DNA of 64,000 nt from Dongia_A sp044226685 (GTDB taxonomy: Bacteria; Pseudomonadota; Alphaproteobacteria; Dongiales; Dongiaceae), in assembly GCA_044226685.1 (NCBI GenBank), contig JBGAGP010000004.1, positions 1-64,000 on the forward strand, given 5' to 3'. Below are positions 61,678 through 64,000 of the stretch, piece by piece. A program made the translations under genes and the position numbers. The number at the start of each line of letters is the position of its first letter. The stretch's first letter is position 1. Below the pieces are notes generated by a model. That model was not told the origin of the DNA. It did not search any database and saw nothing but the letters and a program-made list of their open reading frames with translations.

Positions 61678-63642
61678 TCAGATTCCCAGACCCTTGTGCC
61701 GCCCGAATTCCCACGAGACGCTATTGCCACGAACAACCCCAGCGACCGTCTGGCCAAGGCGCTTTTCCAGCACCGGACGCCACGGCACGAGGCTGAATCC
61801 CACGCCGTCGTCCAGCGTGGCAAAGCGACCACTGGCGAGCATGATGGAGCGGCGATAGATGCCACTTACGTGTTCTCCGTCGCGCACGGCACGATGATGC
61901 AGGCCGGTCTCCTCTACGATCTTTCTGGCAGCGGTTTCGACTTCCCGATCGCGCAGCGTGGCGAGCAGATTCCGGACGAGCAACACACGCTGCCCACGCC
62001 GCTCGGCCAGGCCCTGATCGACGAGGAAGTTCTCCCGCTCTCGCATGGCCTCTCGAACGCTGGCGCCGAATCCGGTCTGCGCGAGTGCGGAGGTGTCGCC
62101 AAAGCGCTGCCGGTCGAGCCAAGTCGCACCAATCGCACGCGTCTGGCGATCAAGCGGCAGATGCGACCGAAGCTCGACGTCGACACCACCAAGGCCACGG
62201 GCATCATGAGCTTTACCGCGCTCGGCGAGGTCGACTGGCACACGCCAGACGCCATCTTCCATACGGTCGACAATCCCGACCCGGCGAAGGGCTTCGAGTC
62301 GACGGACGTGTGCGGCGACGAAGCTCTCCGGATCGTATCCTGGCTTGGCTTCGGCGCGCTCCACCGCAAGATGGTGTTTGGCGCGGTAGACGCCGTCAAC
62401 AGCGAGGCTGGCGATGGTCCTGTCCGCCCCGCGTTCCACTACCGCGCGCGTCTCAACGATGCCGCCGATCGGAAGGGCCTCCAGATCGGCGCTCACCGAA
62501 AGCGGAACATAGTGTGCCCGGCCATCGATCCCGTCGACAACGAGATAGGCGCGATCATAGAGTTCATCAGCCAGTCCCTTGTCGACGATGCGACCGATGA
62601 CGGGCGTTTGTGATGACATCGCATCGAGCACGATCAGCTCACGCTTCTCGCCGGACATGACGCGCTGCATGGTACGGATGATGTCGCCGCGCTCGCCCAT
62701 GCCACGCAACGCGGTTTCGGCGTCGTCGTGCAGCGCCCAGACGTAACCGCCAGTGCGGTCGGCAAGGCCCATCTCGACAAGCCGCTGCAGCCGACCGATC
62801 ATCATCGTGCGTCGGAAGCGAGCCTGGGCGTCGGCGGGTTCGCTAAGCAGGTCGATGACACCCGCCTCCGCCTCATGCTGGATCATCCGGTCGATGCCGG
62901 TCCAGCGCTCCTGCTCGACCTCGCGCGACATGGAGTTGCGGATTTCCATCTCAGTGCGGGGACCGAGCCATTCGGTTGCCAGTTCGCGGGCACGGTTGCG
63001 CATGCCGTCGGCGATGTAATCGCGGGCGATGACCAGATCCGATCCGTCGTCTTGGCGACCGCGCAGCACGATATGAGTGTGAGGATTGTCGGTGTTCCAG
63101 TGATCGACCGCCACCCAGTCGAGCTTGGTTCCTAGATCGGCTTCCATGCGGCCCATGAGATCGCGAGTGAAGGCTTTCAGATCGCCAAGATCGACCGCAT
63201 CTTCCGGCGAGACAATGAAGCGAAACTGATGTCGGTCCTCGCGGCCGCGCTGTTCGAAGGCGGTAGTATCGGCCTTGTCCGTGCCGGGACCATAGGCGTG
63301 GGCATTGCTGCCATCCTTGGTCACGTCGTCGCGCTCGATATAGCGCAGATGGGTGATGGTCGAGCGCGCGCCGGCCTTCTCCAACTTGACCAAGCGGGTC
63401 TTGATGACCACGCGGCGAGAACTGCCGCGCAGGGACTGACCAGCGAACTTCGCGGCGACGTGGCCGCGGCCGAGACGGGCGCCGGAACGCACCTGCCAGG
63501 AACTGAACGACCGGCCGCTTGTCGATCCGGAATGGGAAACGGCCTTAAGAACGCGCGCGGTGAACTTCGGTGTCCTTGCTCGACCACGCGATTTTGGTGG
63601 CGAGACCCTTGGCCGGAAGCGGTTGTCGTCACGATCTGGCAT
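61678..63642 (-). CDS. rlxS: Relaxase with DUF3363 (RlxS/VirD2-type)
   Basis: A 654-residue relaxase. A basic N-terminus (about 1-80) is followed by the nuclease domain (about 80-200) with candidate catalytic Tyr in HLRYIERDD (Y101) and the metal-binding cluster VAVDHWNTDNPHTHIVLRGR (D180, H181, H188, H190). The DUF3363 region (about 250-650) ends SLVPWRPVLEKRLGQTVAG and SWEFGRHKGLGI. It nicks the transfer origin and leads the strand through the channel. ATG 63642 is chosen over 63732 because the RDDNRFRPRV start is typical. The ribosome site is weak. Confidence 0.93.
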   Translation of the reverse strand: MPDRDDNRFRPRVSPPKSRGRARTPKFTARVLKAVSHSGSTSGRSFSSWQVRSGARLGRGHVAAKFAGQSLRGSSRRVVIKTRLVKLEKAGARSTITHLRYIERDDVTKDGSNAHAYGPGTDKADTTAFEQRGREDRHQFRFIVSPEDAVDLGDLKAFTRDLMGRMEADLGTKLDWVAVDHWNTDNPHTHIVLRGRQDDGSDLVIARDYIADGMRNRARELATEWLGPRTEMEIRNSMSREVEQERWTGIDRMIQHEAEAGVIDLLSEPADAQARFRRTMMIGRLQRLVEMGLADRTGGYVWALHDDAETALRGMGERGDIIRTMQRVMSGEKRELIVLDAMSSQTPVIGRIVDKGLADELYDRAYLVVDGIDGRAHYVPLSVSADLEALPIGGIVETRAVVERGADRTIASLAVDGVYRAKHHLAVERAEAKPGYDPESFVAAHVRRLEALRRVGIVDRMEDGVWRVPVDLAERGKAHDARGLGGVDVELRSHLPLDRQTRAIGATWLDRQRFGDTSALAQTGFGASVREAMRERENFLVDQGLAERRGQRVLLVRNLLATLRDREVETAARKIVEETGLHHRAVRDGEHVSGIYRRSIMLASGRFATLDDGVGFSLVPWRPVLEKRLGQTVAGVVRGNSVSWEFGRHKGLGI

Positions 63643-63863
63643 GATGGCGGTCCCGCCAATCCTGTACAAGCCCATGCGATGAAGCACGCGAAAGCTCACG
63701 CATAAACAATGGCTTGATGATTCTATAGGCACGCGGGCTCATCCGCCGCGTGCCGCCCCAACCGACGTGCAGACAAGAACTTCGGGACAGGCGCGTGCCG
63801 TCCCCTTTTATCTTGCCCTGCGTCTTCAGCGCTCCGAATCCGTGCTTCATCGTGGCTATGGGA
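63643..63863. other. Gap between relaxase and upstream gene, possible oriT
   Basis: No gene is seen here; a 73-codon frame (63629-63850, minus) lacks domain and ribosome site. In this element class the transfer origin often lies near the relaxase gene, but I found no convincing inverted repeat or nick site by eye. Confidence 0.35.
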
Positions 63864-64000
63864 TCACTTCTGCTGCACGTCGGAGCTGTCGCTGTCGTTC
63901 GGCTCGACGTATTCGACGCGTGGCTTGACGGTCACAAAGAGCGCGTCAGCAGATGGTCGAGAGGGGAGTGAACCGACGGTGGATTTCTTCCGCGCATCGA
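63864..64000 (-). CDS. C-terminal fragment of a transfer-region protein (runs off right edge)
   Basis: The minus strand is open from the window edge to a TGA at 63864-63866. It encodes ARKKSTVGSLPSRPSADALFVTVKP, then RVEYVEPNDSDSSDVQQK. In Tn4371-like elements TraF-type peptidase or lytic transglycosylase genes precede the relaxase, and one of these is likely. The fragment is too short to name. Confidence 0.5.
   Translation of the reverse strand, partial: DARKKSTVGSLPSRPSADALFVTVKPRVEYVEPNDSDSSDVQQK

Overview
The window is high-GC, alphaproteobacterial-looking DNA. Codon use, the trb/DUF2274/LysR gene order and a Hyphomicrobiales-style tRNA-Gly sequence suggest Hyphomicrobiales, perhaps near Xanthobacteraceae; the family is inference. 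It reads as the left junction and most of an integrative and conjugative element (ICE) of the Tn4371-like class, carrying a large metal-resistance and redox cargo.

Layout. Positions 1-600 look like chromosomal flank: a Fic-family start and a tRNA terminator. Positions 601-645 are the 3' part of a tRNA-Gly(GCC) gene, the probable attachment site. A tyrosine integrase (819-2129) follows. Next come a HEPN-like unknown and an XRE/ImmA-IrrE gene with an unknown partner and a palindromic putative operator (2157-5117). Cargo fills about 5.3-47 kb: a P1B-5-type ATPase with a hemerythrin tail; a chromate cluster (chrB, chrB-like, MFS, padR, chrA, rhodanese); a plus-strand copper-type block (DUF3141, Spy-like, DUF2933, methyltransferase, Cu-ATPase, small membrane protein); and a long minus-strand run rcnR-rcnA-two-component system-RND efflux-multicopper oxidase-MFS. 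A VIT1/CCC1 carrier, NrtS and two related redox modules with their own two-component systems follow. From 47.2 kb to the right end lies the conjugation block (LysR, DUF2274, trbI-G-F-L-K-J-E-D-C-B, copG, traG, unknown genes, relaxase), running off the window.

How the genes work together. The ATPases, RND pump, RcnA and ChrA should expel divalent metals, copper-group metals and chromate. Periplasmic partners (multicopper oxidase, Spy-like, PepSY and rubrerythrin proteins) would handle metal or redox damage. The most interesting part is 33.4-46.9 kb. Module A has PepSY, RR-HK, an acidic His-rich protein, a DUF2271 protein with an ApbE-type flavinylation motif, a PepSY-flavodoxin reductase, ApbE and a ferric-reductase-like protein. 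Module B has PepSY, cytochrome b, RR-HK, a heme-barrel protein and a periplasmic rubrerythrin. Both modules, and the VIT gene, carry an 11-bp-period direct repeat of CTGACG type in their intergenic regions, which suggests a shared two-component regulon for extracytoplasmic electron transfer or iron handling.

No complete tRNA, rRNA, CRISPR array, transposase or replication gene was seen. The distal end of the element and the intact tRNA-Gly lie outside the window.
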